Source: Actinomycetes bacterium (GTDB taxonomy: Bacteria > Actinomycetota > Actinomycetes > S36-B12 > GCA-2699445). From it: a DNA stretch of 6,034 nt. Position 1 is the first letter of the stretch, and the number at the start of each line of letters is the position of its first letter. The stretch is from the NCBI GenBank assembly GCA_022600255.1, contig JAHZKU010000124.1:1-6034 (forward strand), written 5' to 3'. The notes under the pieces were generated by a model. The model saw only the letters and a program-made list of their open reading frames with translations, was not told the origin of the DNA and made no database searches. This document shows positions 1-4,830 of this stretch, piece after piece. Position numbers and translations under genes: made by a program.

Positions 1-63
1 CTTCCACCCAGCAAGACCACGCGGGACTCAACCCAGCGCTTGCTTGAAGACCTGCTGGGATGA
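1..63 (+). CDS. Possible 3' end of a gene entering from the left edge (hypothetical, partial)
   Basis: Frame 1 is open from the first base to a TGA at 61-63. It gives 20 residues that end in RLLEDLLG, which looks like an ordinary hydrophilic to amphipathic C-terminal tail. The other plus frames and the minus frames over the same bases are also open for part of the stretch, so this is only the most natural reading. No domain can be recognised from so few residues, and no clear terminator follows. If real, the gene runs toward the DUF6544-like gene, which would make it convergent with it across about 390 bp. Confidence 0.3.
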   Translation, partial: LPPSKTTRDSTQRLLEDLLG

Positions 64-449
64 GGACTCGGTTGTTTCGAGAGCCGTGGGCACCCAAGAT
101 CGCTACTTTCAGGTTATGCTGCAAATCACAGAAATCGGGCATGACTTAGGGAAAGATTCAGCATCAACGGCGAAACATAGGCATTTTGGCCTATTAGACT
201 CGTCCGTGCGCCGGTTAGGGGGCCGGTCTGTCGCGGATCTGCCATTTGCTGGGCGTGACGGCAGAGCCTCCTCGAAGTTAGCGTCTGGCATATCGGTCGC
301 CTTAGGCCTCACTGGACCCTGCCGCGGGTACGTCAGCGTGATGGTGACCGGCCGACATTCTGGCGATCAAGCCTGCCGAACCTCTCCTGCATGTGGGTGC
401 CCCTGTGGTAACAGCTGACAGCGACCCCGCGGTACGTCCTCACCGGGGT
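64..449. other. Gene-free stretch, nothing recognised
   Basis: This 386-bp stretch contains open frames on both strands (for example 44-418 plus and 109-312 minus). Their translations are low-complexity mixtures of Arg, Ser, Gly and Pro with no domain, no ribosome binding site and no conserved look, so I treat them as chance. A short inverted repeat, ATAGGC at 177-182 and GCCTAT at 189-194 with a 6-base loop, is visible but has no T tract on either strand. A second one (ACCCCG 424-429, CGGGGT 444-449) lies directly after the stop of the minus-strand gene and is listed separately. Confidence 0.5.
424..449 (-). terminator. Weak candidate hairpin after the DUF6544-like gene
   Basis: ACCCCG (424-429) and CGGGGT (444-449) can form a 6-bp GC-rich stem with a 14-base loop. 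It begins directly after the minus-strand stop codon at 450-452. No T run follows on the minus strand, so it lacks the second half of a classical intrinsic terminator. Position is the main argument. Confidence 0.25.
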
Positions 450-1283
450 TCAGTCGGATTGGCGCAGGAGGGCACGAATCTCGCCCATCGCCTCAGTGAC
501 GTCTACGTTCAGTGCAGGTGGCTCCAGTCGCAGTCGCAGCCAAGGGCGGGAATCATCGGCCCAATTCACGGCTGCTTGGCGGACATGCATCCCGTGGTCG
601 TTTGGTTCCCAGGTTTCGTAGTCCACCCACCACGCCACCCCCTCTTCTCCCTGGGGATCCTTGGCTCGCCAAGGCACCTCAAACCGAGTTGGCAGGCCAG
701 AGTCTGGGTCCAAGTCGATTCGCGCCGTAAGAGGAGCCGCCAATCCGGTTCCTGGCTCGACGGAGACATCGATCGTTGTCTCCGAAGGCTGCGTCATATG
801 GACGCCGTCCAGGCCCCAGGTGGCTGGGATCAGGATCGCCTCGGACCACAGGAAAGGGCGCGCCCCTTGATCCAAGCCCGGACCAAACGTTGTTTGACCA
901 CGCACGCTGGTGACACCAATGTGGTCGGCATAACCGTCGTGCGCCCGCAGGACCGGCCGGCCGTACCACGTTGCGGCGAGTTCGGCTGCGAACTCTTGCC
1001 CTAAGACATGCGACGTGCGATAGGAGACCGGCAACCAAGGCGAGCGTCCCAACCGGATTCGGCCCGATCCGGCGATTGCCGCCGTTTCGGCGCGGGGCAC
1101 CAACCCGCGGTGCGCCACGTCGAGCCAGCGCAATAATCCGTCTGGCCAAGTGGGGTCGGGGGGATCAAAGACAGCTTTGTCGGTGGATTCTTCGATGCGC
1201 GGGCTGGGGGCCGGTACTCCGAGTCCGGCGGCACTTGCCCCCACTAGAGCTGCCGCTCCCGCTAGCAGTCGCGCATCTGGCAT
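450..1283 (-). CDS. DUF6544-like protein with hydrophobic N-terminus
   Basis: The product has 277 residues. Residues 5-25 are a hydrophobic Ala/Gly/Leu-rich segment that could be a signal peptide or membrane anchor, followed by a Pro-rich linker. From about residue 45 the pattern resembles the DUF6544 family: an opening helix (PDGLLRWLDVAHRG), a Gly-centred strand (AGSGRIRLGRSPWLPV), a later GLDQGARPFLWSEAILIP segment, and a Trp-rich C-terminal half (VPWRAK, WWVDYETWEPNDHG). No enzymatic motif is visible and no function is known to me. I chose the ATG at 1283 because AGGGAGG lies about 8 bases upstream. The frame stays open to 1616, but the extra residues are Arg/Ser-rich, have no good ribosome binding site and run into the leader of the divergent gene. 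The family call rests on pattern memory without a search. Confidence 0.75.
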   Translation of the reverse strand: MPDARLLAGAAALVGASAAGLGVPAPSPRIEESTDKAVFDPPDPTWPDGLLRWLDVAHRGLVPRAETAAIAGSGRIRLGRSPWLPVSYRTSHVLGQEFAAELAATWYGRPVLRAHDGYADHIGVTSVRGQTTFGPGLDQGARPFLWSEAILIPATWGLDGVHMTQPSETTIDVSVEPGTGLAAPLTARIDLDPDSGLPTRFEVPWRAKDPQGEEGVAWWVDYETWEPNDHGMHVRQAAVNWADDSRPWLRLRLEPPALNVDVTEAMGEIRALLRQSD

Positions 1284-1450
1284 GATTCCGCCCTCCCTGG
1301 CGCGCGATACGATCGGCGGCGCTGTTCTGAATGCGTTGTACCGCAGCGCTAAGCCATAGTCTGCCCGCCAGCAGTCGGCGAGCCTGCGGCGGGGGGCGGT
1401 GCACAATTCCGACATTTCCAGGGTCAGACTGGGCCACCTGTGTGAATGGC

Positions 1451-1479
1451 TAGCGAACACTGTGTGCGAAGAGAATAAT
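1451..1479 (+). promoter_or_regulatory. Candidate promoter for the DUF2505 gene
   Basis: AATAAT at 1474-1479 resembles a sigma-70-type -10 box (5 of 6). Exactly 17 bases upstream is TAGCGA (1451-1456), which matches the TTGACA consensus at only 3 positions. It is the most AT-rich hexamer I found in an otherwise GC-rich spacer, on the correct strand for the downstream gene. The call is an inference from consensus alone. Confidence 0.3.
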
Positions 1480-1617
1480 GCGTTCCGAGGGTGCCGTAGG
1501 TTGCTGTTTCTGGCGACCCACAACGACATCCCACAACCAACGGTTTGGATCAGTCGCTCGGGCCCTGACTCGGATGCCTGATTCAGCATCAAACTCGGGT
1601 TCGAGCCTCGGGACAAT

Positions 1618-1623
1618 AAGGAG
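1618..1623 (+). promoter_or_regulatory. Ribosome binding site that sets the DUF2505 start
   Basis: AAGGAG lies 7 bases before GTG 1631. This favours the GTG over the upstream in-frame ATG at 1478, which has no comparable site. Confidence 0.75.
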
Positions 1624-1630
1624 ACGCTCA

Positions 1631-2128
1631 GTGAGTCAAAAAGTCAGCAACACCGACCGGTACGCCGCCACTCCCGATCAGATGATCGAGATGATGGCCA
1701 AGCCGGACTACCTCACCGCGAAGTACGAGGCATTGAATGACATTGAGTTCAAGGTAGAGGAACAAGAATCCTCCGACGGTTCGCTGAAGCTGAAGGTCAG
1801 TCGGACCGTTTCAGCCAACCTGCCCAACCTCGCTAAGAAGGTGCTCGGGGAAACCAACGACTTGGTTCAGACCGAGACGTGGACTACCAGCGGTGACACC
1901 AAGACTGCCGAAATCCTCATCGACTCACCTGGAAAGCCCGTAAAGATTCACGGTACGGGTGAGATCAAGGCCGTCGGCGCTGGCGAGTGTGACTACACGG
2001 TCAAGTTTGAGATCAAGGCCAGCGTGCCGATGGTCGGTGGCAAAATCGAGAAAATGGTAGCCACTGAGACCAAGGAAAACCTTGTGAAAGAGAAGGCGTT
2101 CAACGACAGCTATCTATCGGCTAGCTGA
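1631..2128 (+). CDS. DUF2505 family protein
   Basis: The product has 165 residues, close to the usual size of DUF2505 proteins (about 160). Family hallmarks are visible in order: an N-terminal strand followed by an acidic helix (residues 14-35, PDQMIEMMAKPDYL), LPNLAKKVLGE (64-74), LVQTETW (78-84), and the C-terminal SVPMVGGKIEKMV (131-143) followed by a long helix. DUF2505 is thought to adopt a Bet v1/START-like fold with a cavity for small hydrophobic ligands. No ligand or reaction is known to me, and the protein has no signal peptide, so it is probably cytoplasmic. The GTG start at 1631 is supported by AAGGAG at 1618-1623 with a 7-base spacer. An in-frame ATG at 1478 would add 51 Arg/Ser-rich residues from the leader and is unlikely. 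The gene is closed off by a strong terminator, so it is probably monocistronic. Confidence 0.85.
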   Translation: MSQKVSNTDRYAATPDQMIEMMAKPDYLTAKYEALNDIEFKVEEQESSDGSLKLKVSRTVSANLPNLAKKVLGETNDLVQTETWTTSGDTKTAEILIDSPGKPVKIHGTGEIKAVGAGECDYTVKFEIKASVPMVGGKIEKMVATETKENLVKEKAFNDSYLSAS

Positions 2129-2131
2129 CCG

Positions 2132-2181
2132 GAAATAGGGGTTGATCGGCCCACTTGGGCGCCATCAACCCCTATTTCTTT
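2132..2181 (+). terminator. Strong intrinsic terminator, possibly bidirectional
   Basis: A perfect 15-bp inverted repeat is formed by 2132-2146 (GAAATAGGGGTTGAT) and 2164-2178, starting 3 bases after the DUF2505 stop. The 17-base interval can fold further through GCCCA (2149-2153) and TGGGC (2156-2160). The 3' arm ends in TATTTCTTT, giving a T-rich tail on the plus strand. On the minus strand the arm likewise ends in CTATTTC, so weak reverse termination is possible. It isolates the DUF2505 gene from the regulator operon downstream. Confidence 0.9.
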
Positions 2182-2184
2182 CCC

Positions 2185-2209
2185 GGTCAAGTGGTCATAC
2201 CACTTGACC
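2185..2209. promoter_or_regulatory. Predicted operator for the adjacent GntR/FadR-type regulator
   Basis: GGTCAAGTGGT (2185-2195) and ACCACTTGACC (2199-2209) are perfect 11-bp inverted arms around CAT. The centre, TGGTCATACCA (2192-2202), fits the TGGT-N3-ACCA pattern known for FadR-like (FCD subfamily) GntR regulators. The right arm contains TTGACC (2204-2209), a good -35 box, and the regulator gene starts 30 bp downstream. This arrangement predicts that the regulator represses its own operon by blocking RNA polymerase. The site could fold as a hairpin in RNA, but it has a 3-base loop and no T tract, so a DNA-binding role is more likely. Confidence 0.8.
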
Positions 2210-2232
2210 AATAGTGGGGCTTGGGGCAGACT
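2204..2232 (+). promoter_or_regulatory. Candidate promoter of the regulator-hydroxylase operon
   Basis: TTGACC (2204-2209) matches five of six positions of the -35 consensus. With a 17-base spacer the -10 position is CAGACT (2227-2232), a weak match (3 of 6). Transcription would begin near 2239, which is the ATG of the regulator gene, so the message may be leaderless. The -35 box lies inside the predicted operator. Confidence 0.4.
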
Positions 2233-2238
2233 CGCAGC

Positions 2239-2964
2239 ATGTTCGTACCCGTTGAGCGCCAAGGAGCCGCCGACGCGGTGTTTGAACAGGTGGCCGACCA
2301 GATCGTTGCCGGGAATCTGGCACCGGGAGAGGCGTTGCCCGCAGAGCGAGAACTGGCCCTGAACCTCTCCGTGAGTCGGCCTGCGCTGCGGGAAGCGTTG
2401 CAGCGACTGGCTCAAGTCGGTTTGGTTCACACGCGGCAGGGTGGTGGGACCCGTGTCAGAGACTGGGCGACTGGAGCGGGGCTAGATCTCCTGCCACGAC
2501 TGCTTATTCGCGGCGATGGCTCCCTGAACGTAGACGTGGTTCAGTCCGTCTTCGAGATGCGCGAAGTGCTTGGCGCCGATGCGGCCCGGCTCTGCGCCGA
2601 GCGCGCCGACGCAAAGGCCGTGGCGACCATTCAGCATGCAGCGTCCGCGCTCACAGAGGAAACCCCACTGGTGCAACGAGCAGGGCAATGCTTGGAGCTA
2701 TGGCGCCAGATCATCGCCGGGTCCGGCAATCTCGCCTACCGAATGGCATTCAACTCTATGAATGCGGCCTATCAACCGGCGCTGCCAGTGGTCGCCGAGC
2801 TACTGAGTGAGGAACTGCGGGACACCGAAGCGCACGCAGCCTTGGCCACCGCTATTGCCAGTGGTGAGCCGGACACGGCCCAAGAGGCCGCGCGGTTGGT
2901 GCTGCGTCGATCAGCCCAGCAACGAGACGAAGCACTCTCATCCATCAAGGCCATGCAAGCGTAG
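2239..2964 (+). CDS. GntR family transcriptional regulator, FCD (FadR-like) subfamily
   Basis: The product has 241 residues. Residues 12-74 form the GntR winged helix-turn-helix: FEQVADQIVAGNLAPGEALP, then ERELA, the recognition helix SRPALREALQRL (46-57), and the wing GLVHTRQGGGTRV (62-74). Residues about 100-235 form an all-helical FCD ligand-binding domain (VFEMREVLGADAARL, IIAGSGN, LATAIASGEPDTAQEAA). Of the four metal-ligand positions usual in FCD domains, I align Cys151, Trp155, His199 and Ser225, so three appear lost. This is compatible with a metal-free, FadR-type pocket. The regulator probably represses its own operon through the palindrome at 2185-2209. I chose ATG 2239, although it lacks a clear Shine-Dalgarno, because the domain starts shortly after it. 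An in-frame TTG at 2221 would add six residues. The ligand is unknown, but the neighbouring lipid hydroxylase makes a fatty acid or acyl-CoA plausible. Confidence 0.9.
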   Translation: MFVPVERQGAADAVFEQVADQIVAGNLAPGEALPAERELALNLSVSRPALREALQRLAQVGLVHTRQGGGTRVRDWATGAGLDLLPRLLIRGDGSLNVDVVQSVFEMREVLGADAARLCAERADAKAVATIQHAASALTEETPLVQRAGQCLELWRQIIAGSGNLAYRMAFNSMNAAYQPALPVVAELLSEELRDTEAHAALATAIASGEPDTAQEAARLVLRRSAQQRDEALSSIKAMQA

Positions 2965-2968
2965 GAGG
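2963..2968 (+). promoter_or_regulatory. Ribosome binding site overlapping the regulator stop codon
   Basis: AGGAGG begins inside the TAG stop of the regulator (2962-2964) and ends 5 bases before ATG 2974. A full-consensus site in this position suggests co-transcription and efficient, probably coupled, translation of the hydroxylase-family gene. Confidence 0.85.
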
Positions 2969-2973
2969 CGTAA

Positions 2974-3693
2974 ATGGAAGCCGCAGCATCACCCTGGCGA
3001 GCGAGTTACTACGATTCGGATGCGCCGCCGCGTGGCGGTGTGTCAGATGCCCTCCCGGACGGCCCCAGAACCACACTGCAGCAAGCCTTTCGCACGTGGA
3101 TCGCCGCTCCCTCCGCCCAACTGGCTGTGGCCGCGTTCGTCATCGCGTTCGTGGCACGCGCTGTGGTCGGTGGCGCCAGTTGGTGGGACCTACTCATTGT
3201 GGGCATCCTGGTGGGGTTCCACCCCATGACGGAGTGGCTGATTCATACCTTCATTCTGCACGCGAAGCCGGTCAAGCTTGGCGCGGTGCAGTACCAGAGC
3301 CTAGTGGCCCGCGAACATGTCCGGCACCACAAGGACCCCAAAGAACTTGAAACGATCTTCATCCCGCTGCCGGTGGTGTTAGCCATGGTGACGTTGCCTT
3401 GGTTGCTCCTTCTGGTGCCCTGGTTCGCCACTGGATTGGTGTTAACGGGTCTAACGACAGGGTTCGCGATCCTTGTTGCCTATGAATGGACCCATTTCCT
3501 GATCCACACCCCGTATCGGCCGAAGGGTCGCTACTACCGCTCGATTCGCCGCGCGCACATCTTGCACCACTACAAGAACGAGAACTACTGGCTCGGGGTC
3601 ACCAACCACACGGCTGACCACTTGCTCGGGACGTTCCCGGACAAGGCGGCAGTCCCCACATCGCCCACGGCCAAGGATCTCGCCGCCCGATAA
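2974..3693 (+). CDS. Fatty acid hydroxylase / sterol desaturase family membrane protein
   Basis: The product has 239 residues and is probably an integral inner-membrane di-iron oxygenase. After a polar N-terminus (1-45) come hydrophobic segments at about 48-66, 70-95 and 127-178. The histidine clusters typical of the family are present in order: H91-x4-H96 (IHTFILH), H115-x2-HH119 (EHVRHH), H174-x3-H178 (THFLIH), H195-x2-HH199 (AHILHH) and H212-x3-H216 (NHTADH). All face the cytoplasm in the usual topology. Family members use O2 and two iron atoms to hydroxylate or desaturate fatty acyl chains, sterols, carotenoids or ether lipids. The substrate cannot be read from the sequence. The gene follows the FadR-like regulator by 9 bp with a consensus ribosome binding site, so it is the likely regulated target. 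A terminator is not evident after the TAA. The neighbouring gene is convergent. Confidence 0.88.
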   Translation: MEAAASPWRASYYDSDAPPRGGVSDALPDGPRTTLQQAFRTWIAAPSAQLAVAAFVIAFVARAVVGGASWWDLLIVGILVGFHPMTEWLIHTFILHAKPVKLGAVQYQSLVAREHVRHHKDPKELETIFIPLPVVLAMVTLPWLLLLVPWFATGLVLTGLTTGFAILVAYEWTHFLIHTPYRPKGRYYRSIRRAHILHHYKNENYWLGVTNHTADHLLGTFPDKAAVPTSPTAKDLAAR

Positions 3694-3725
3694 GCCAGTA
3701 GGCCAGTTAGCCAGGGAGCCAGGTG
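3694..3725. repeat. Degenerate 8-bp tandem repeat (GCCAG unit, four copies) at convergent gene ends
   Basis: GCCAG recurs at 3694, 3702, 3710 and 3718, exactly every 8 bases. The octamers are GCCAGTAG, GCCAGTTA, GCCAGGGA and GCCAGGTG. The array starts right after the hydroxylase stop, fills the 13-bp gap and runs through the stop and last codons of the CPBP gene. It is not palindromic, so it does not look like a terminator. It may be a product of replication slippage. Confidence 0.6.
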
Positions 3726-4501
3726 AGTTGATCGGCCAGCAAGGAGTACCCGACAAAGGCCACGGCATCGATTAGGAAATGAGCGATCACCATCGGCATG
3801 ACGCGTTGCCAGCGCAAGAACAACCAGCCGAAGAGGACCCCCATCGCGATGTTCCCGATGAACCCGCCCAGCCCTTGATAGAGGTGGTAGGTGCCGCGCA
3901 GCAGTGCGCTGATGCCGATGGCCGTGGGTCCGCTTAGCCCGATCTGACGCAGGCGTCTGACGAAGTACCCCAGAACAACGATCTCCTCCAACAAACCCGC
4001 CTCGGCGGCCCGCAGCATCAAAATGGGGATGTCGTACCAGTTCCCGTCCAAGTTCGTCGTGGCAACTTGCACGTTCAGGCCTACCTGGACCGAAAGCAGG
4101 TAAAACGCCAATCCGGCGCCTCCGACCACCGCAGCCAACAGCAGCCCGCGAGCAAGGTCTCGACTCGGTTGGGAAACGTCCAGCCCTATGCTGGTCAAGG
4201 ATTCCCCCGAGGCGTGCAGGAGGTAAGCAACAAGCAGGACCGCGCCCAAGGGCAGTACGATCCCGGCCAGCTGGTAGGCCAAATCCAGCCAAGGGTTACT
4301 TGCGACCTGGGTGATGATCGTGGTGGTCTGCTCGCTGAGGGGGGTCGGGGCGGTAACGCGTTCGATGAAATTCAGAAGGGCCCGAACGGCGGCGGCTCCC
4401 AGTGATACCCACATCACCACGACAACCTCGAGGATCAGTTGACGCCGCGTGATGACGGGTCGGGTCAACCCAGCTACCGCTTGGGGCGTTTCGGGCGGCA
4501 T
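3707..4501 (-). CDS. CPBP family intramembrane glutamic endopeptidase (CAAX protease/ABI family)
   Basis: The product has 264 residues with about seven hydrophobic segments (near 21-45, 74-96, 117-137, 160-180, 190-205, 213-230, 235-256). CPBP motifs in the C-terminal half are E172-E173 with G178 (EEIVVLGYF), then LLRGTYHLYQG with H206, GNIAMGVLFG (217-225), and H241-x3-D245 (HFLID). These place it with Abi/CAAX-type membrane proteases. In the classical EExxxR motif the Arg position is Leu177. A GY in this place is, as far as I recall, usual for a large actinobacterial subgroup, so it is not by itself a sign of inactivity. The substrate is unknown. Roles proposed for the family include processing of membrane peptides and bacteriocin immunity. 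The ATG at 4501 has no obvious Shine-Dalgarno, so a leaderless message or a later start is possible. The gene is convergent with the hydroxylase gene. Confidence 0.88.
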   Translation of the reverse strand: MPPETPQAVAGLTRPVITRRQLILEVVVVMWVSLGAAAVRALLNFIERVTAPTPLSEQTTTIITQVASNPWLDLAYQLAGIVLPLGAVLLVAYLLHASGESLTSIGLDVSQPSRDLARGLLLAAVVGGAGLAFYLLSVQVGLNVQVATTNLDGNWYDIPILMLRAAEAGLLEEIVVLGYFVRRLRQIGLSGPTAIGISALLRGTYHLYQGLGGFIGNIAMGVLFGWLFLRWQRVMPMVIAHFLIDAVAFVGYSLLADQLTWLPG

Positions 4502-4830
4502 CAGCGGCTGAAACCGGCGGTAGTAGTGATGGCGCTTTGTGGTGGTGCCACCGCGAATGAGTGCCGGGTTAGGGGAAGCGCGGGCCGTACGACGTGGTTG
4601 TCCTTGGCTGCGGTGATGAGGCGAACTGTTCGCAGAATAGAGCCGGGTTTGCTCACTGGTGAGCAGCGCTGATCCGGGGAGTGGGTCGCAGGAGAATAGG
4701 AAGGGATCATTGCGACCCCAACTCTAGTTCGCGCCCGTCACCAGTGTTAGGGCCTAGGTTCGCAATGCTTCTCGAAGTCGCCAGCACGAACGCCGCCGCT
4801 GGGCGCAAGGACCCGAGCGCGGTGACGGAT
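4502..4830. other. Gene-free stretch rich in inverted repeats
   Basis: This 329-bp region lies upstream of the CPBP gene and downstream of the pyrophosphatase gene, both on the minus strand. It contains open frames without coding character. One (minus strand, 4710 to 4501) overlaps the CPBP start as TGATG but has no ribosome binding site and an unconvincing sequence. Several perfect inverted repeats are present: GGTGG-TG-CCACC (4541-4552), GCGAAC-T-GTTCGC (4621-4633), GCTCAC-TG-GTGAGC (4651-4664), GGGTCGCA/TGCGACCC (4683-4690 and 4711-4718), and CCGTCACC/GGTGACGG (4735-4742 and 4821-4828). None is followed by a T tract. The region must contain the CPBP promoter and the 3' end of the ppa message. 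Confidence 0.45.
4683..4828 (-). repeat. Inverted-repeat cluster after ppa, possible structured 3' region
   Basis: The ppa stop is at 4831-4833. Just beyond it on the minus strand, GGTGACGG (4821-4828) pairs with CCGTCACC (4735-4742), enclosing 78 bases. Inside, CGCCAGC (around 4779-4785) can pair with GCTGGGCG (4798-4805) with one bulge. A further 8-bp pair (4683-4690 with 4711-4718, 20-base loop) follows. A 94-base element closed by an 8-bp stem recalls a tRNA in size, but no T arm or anticodon arm fits on either strand. It could be a terminator-like or processed 3' structure. Confidence 0.35.

Larger units (their letters stand above)
1284..1630. promoter_or_regulatory. Divergent intergenic region between DUF6544-like and DUF2505 genes
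   Basis: This 347-bp spacer separates two gene starts and must carry promoters for both. On the plus strand, AATAAT at 1474-1479 matches five of six positions of the -10 consensus. TAGCGA at 1451-1456, 17 bases upstream, is a poor -35 box. Transcription from there would leave a leader of roughly 145 bases before the DUF2505 start, and the leader contains several short stems (1552-1611). For the minus strand I see only the ribosome binding site (about 1292-1298) and no convincing promoter. The open frames running through here on both strands look non-coding. Confidence 0.4.

Noticed and set aside
44..418. 124-codon plus-strand open frame near the left edge
   Set aside because: It has no ribosome binding site and a translation of mixed Arg, Ser and Gly content without a recognisable domain. 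Overlapping open frames on the other strand are equally long for this GC content.
155..1592. 13-base repeat GATTCAGCATCAA at 155-167 and 1580-1592
   Set aside because: A single 13-mer match within 6 kb is expected by chance about one time in four. The flanks do not match and no other copies were seen.
1284..1616. 111-residue N-terminal extension of the DUF6544-like frame, and the 51-residue extension of the DUF2505 frame (1478-1630)
   Set aside because: The two extensions overlap each other, are Arg/Ser-rich, and lie upstream of starts that have strong ribosome binding sites (AGGGAGG and AAGGAG).
2141..3737. 11-base repeat GTTGATCGGCC at 2141 and about 3727
   Set aside because: One copy is part of the terminator stem and the other lies in the CPBP coding region. 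A match of this length is expected by chance.
4621..4633. GCGAAC-T-GTTCGC as a possible LexA (SOS) box
   Set aside because: Actinobacterial LexA sites need GAAC-N4-GTTC. The spacing here is one base, and no DNA-repair gene is nearby.
4501..4710. 69-codon minus-strand open frame ending in a TGATG overlap with the CPBP start
   Set aside because: The overlap suggests coupling, but there is no ribosome binding site before its ATG and the sequence shows no domain, signal peptide or membrane segment.
4735..4828. tRNA with long variable arm closed by the 8-bp stem CCGTCACC/GGTGACGG
   Set aside because: Neither strand has a T arm with TTC at the correct distance from the 3' arm, and no anticodon arm can be placed.
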